From Labia minor (lineage: Eukaryota; Arthropoda; Insecta; Dermaptera; Spongiphoridae): a stretch of DNA of 64,000 nt. The stretch lies in assembly GCA_963082975.1 (NCBI GenBank), contig OY720348.1, positions 60,859,461 to 60,923,460 on the forward strand, written 5' to 3'. Under the pieces are notes generated by a model. The model made no database searches and was not told the DNA's origin. It worked only from the letters and a program-made list of their open reading frames with translations. Below, piece by piece: positions 62,330 through 64,000 of this stretch. Position 1 is the stretch's first letter; each line of letters begins with the position of its first letter. The position numbers were made by a program, and so were the translations under genes.

Positions 62330-62813
62330 TTGAAATTAATATATATTTAAATTCAAATTGTATTTAATTGCGATATCTACTGGACAAGGTGGAGATCTCG
62401 CCCTCTTTTGATCATAAGTCATACTAATTTTTATTCTTTGACCCAGTAGAGGCTGAGAAATATTATTCCGCGTCAACGTACTCGCGCGCATGCGCGCCAT
62501 GGACTTTGGACCTAGCGAGTGGGTATTAGAACGAAAGACAGCACAAAAGGAAGACGCAGATAGCCTCTTTCTCAAGAACGAAAGACCGGACAAAAGGAAG
62601 ACGCAGATAGCCTCTTTCTCAAGAACGAAAGACTGCACAAAAGAGAGACGGAGATAGAGGCTATCTCATTCTCACTCGTTATATCTATATCTTTTTTCTC
62701 TCTTGCGTTACGAAATTTCAATTTTTTTCTCTCTTGCGTTACGAAATTTCAATTTTTCAATTCACTCTCCATTCTCAACCAAATGTCAGGACGCCGCTAA
62801 AGAAGTTTCACTT
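62330..62813. repeat. Right end of the inserted DNA with short tandem repeats
   Basis: G+C-richer. About 2.5 copies of a 51-base unit (GAACGAAAGAC, GGAAGACGCAGATAGCC) at 62528-62665. Two copies of a 32-base unit (TCTCTCTTGCGTTACG) follow at 62696-62757, then ATTCTCAACC and the inverted end. Confidence 0.7.
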
Positions 62814-62821
62814 CAAAATGT

Positions 62822-64000
62822 AAAGTTTGAATGGACGGACAAATGTCAGAGTGCTTTTAATAAAGTAAAAGAGCTTTTATGTACCTCGCCAATATTATTA
62901 ATTTTTAATCCAGATAAGAAGAGTTACATACATACACGGAAGGAATCGGTGCAATATTGAAGCAAAAAGATGATGAAGGATTCTTACATCCAGTAGCCCC
63001 TACTTTTCAAAAAAACTAACTCCACTACAAAAGAAAAGAAAGGCTATTTATTTGGAGTGTTTAGCTATAAAGGAAGCTGTACAACACTGGCAATACTGGC
63101 TAATAGATAAACCATTTACAGTCATCACAGACCACAAACCCCTGGAAAATTTCAAAGTAAATGCAAGACCAGATGAGCCCCTTGGTGAATTAATTCTTTA
63201 TCTTTCCCAATATGACTTTGAAATCATTTACGCCCCTGGCAGCACAAACACTGAGGCCGACGCCCTTTCCAGAAATCCAGTCCTCAGTGATTGTCATAAT
63301 GAAGATGTCATCAAAGTGGTAAACTTAATAACACAAGAACAAATAATGACAGACCAAAGTTTAAATATCACTGAAATAAACAATTCTAAAAACATTATAA
63401 ATGAAAAAGGAGTTTATTTAAAGAAAATAAATGATGACAAAAGAATATTTGTATCTATGTCCTTAGGAAAAAAAATAATAGATTTAACTCACAACTACTA
63501 TGGTCATATAGGGGTAAAACATATGTTAAATAAAATTAGACCTGAGTACTATTTTAAAGGAATGGATTTTTTAATAAGAAAGTATTGCAGAGAATGCAAG
63601 GCATGTTTGGAAAATAAATCAAGAAGAGAGAGATTACTGGGAAAAGCATCCATTTTGGGTCCAGCAATAAGACCCTTTGAAATCATGTCCCTGGATACAA
63701 TAGGGGGTTGCAAAGACAGATATACAAAAAAAAAAAGATACATGCATGTGCTCATTGATCATTTCTCAAGATTTGTCTTCATTTTAACATCAACAACTCA
63801 ATCGTCAAAAGATTTTATTAAACTTATAAAAAAGGTTGACGATTCGAACCAAATAGATAACCTGTTGGCGGATCAATATCCTGGGATAAATTCGGAAGAT
63901 TTTAAAAAAATTTTAACTAAAAATAATATAAAACTAATATTCACATGTAGTGATTGCCTGGAGTCAAATGGTCGTTTTTAGTTGAACGAGTGAACCAGTC
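62822..64000 (+). pseudogene. Second gypsy pol, RNase H and integrase part
   Basis: Continues the pol of 58843-59747 (VKFEWTDKCQSAFNKVKELL). Lesions: a deletion at SYIHT removes the RNase H aspartate (DTDAS in the intact element). A frame change then gives EGIGAILKQKDDEG, and a further change at PVA leads to YFSKKL. From 63052 the frame is open: TDHKPLENF (RNase H), NYYGHIGV then YCRECKAC (integrase zinc domain), SLDTIGG and LLADQYPG (catalytic aspartates). At 63969 SNGRF runs into a stop where the glutamate region SNGLNER is expected; an extra CGTTTTTA-like piece and a small loss break it. The element runs off the window. Inactive. Confidence 0.9.

Larger units (their letters stand above)
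59748..62821. mobile_element. Inserted DNA inside the second gypsy element
   Basis: About 3.05 kb between two CAAAATGT repeats (59748-59755 and 62814-62821). AAGTGAAACTTCTT at 59777-59790 and its inverse at 62800-62813 form a 14-base inverted pair. It is immediately internal on the right but 21 bases in on the left. Contents: an EEP fragment, family D, tRNA-like, family E and family C repeats, and short tandem repeats. The asymmetric inverted ends and EEP domain would suit a Helentron-like element, and the 8-base repeats a cut-and-paste one. Nested insertions are likely. Confidence 0.55.

Overview
The window looks like nuclear DNA of an invertebrate animal, most likely an arthropod and quite possibly an insect. 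By eye it is three quarters or more A+T. Its genes have short GT-AG introns (67 to about 180 bases), and it holds a metazoan mix of mobile DNA: Ty3/gypsy, hAT, piggyBac, LINE, tRNA-derived SINEs and several inverted-repeat elements. No bacterial operon, CRISPR array, rRNA or intact tRNA gene is visible. The species cannot be named from the sequence.

Layout. 1-2650: the 3' end of a decayed gypsy element, then a broken hAT transposase between two inverted copies of a repeat here called family A. 3126-4627 and 13396-15203: two duplicated C2H2 zinc-finger genes, each with a short first exon. Between and after them (to about 24.3 kb) lie inverted-repeat elements, SINEs, a LINE fragment and an ankyrin pseudogene. 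24347-26297: a small secreted proline-rich peptide gene whose first coding exon is only an ATG. 27617-33449: a four-exon gene with a THAP-like start; a complete, very young Ty3/gypsy element (28002-33165) sits in its third intron. 33.4-36.8 kb is tandem repeat and A+T-rich spacer. 36813-37149: a coiled-coil gene cut off by a reversed fragment of an F-box gene.

37.7-58.6 kb is a recent tandem triplication. Each unit of about 7-8 kb carries one minus-strand F-box/leucine-rich-repeat gene (445, 464 and 470 residues) and the same set of repeats. The third unit also carries a 5'-truncated piggyBac. 58.8-64.0 kb is a second, broken gypsy element, split by about 3 kb of inserted DNA with an endonuclease/exonuclease/phosphatase-type fragment.

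How the parts relate. The host genes of known type are a DNA-binding zinc-finger pair and predicted SCF ubiquitin-ligase adaptors (F-box/LRR), both in duplicating families. Mobile elements shape the rest: family A repeats lie at the F-box unit boundaries and carry two TGACGTCA octamers exactly 20 bases apart. The intact gypsy element shows three features that fit together: a predicted self-priming binding site, a canonical -1 frameshift heptamer before pol, and identical LTRs with a short target duplication.
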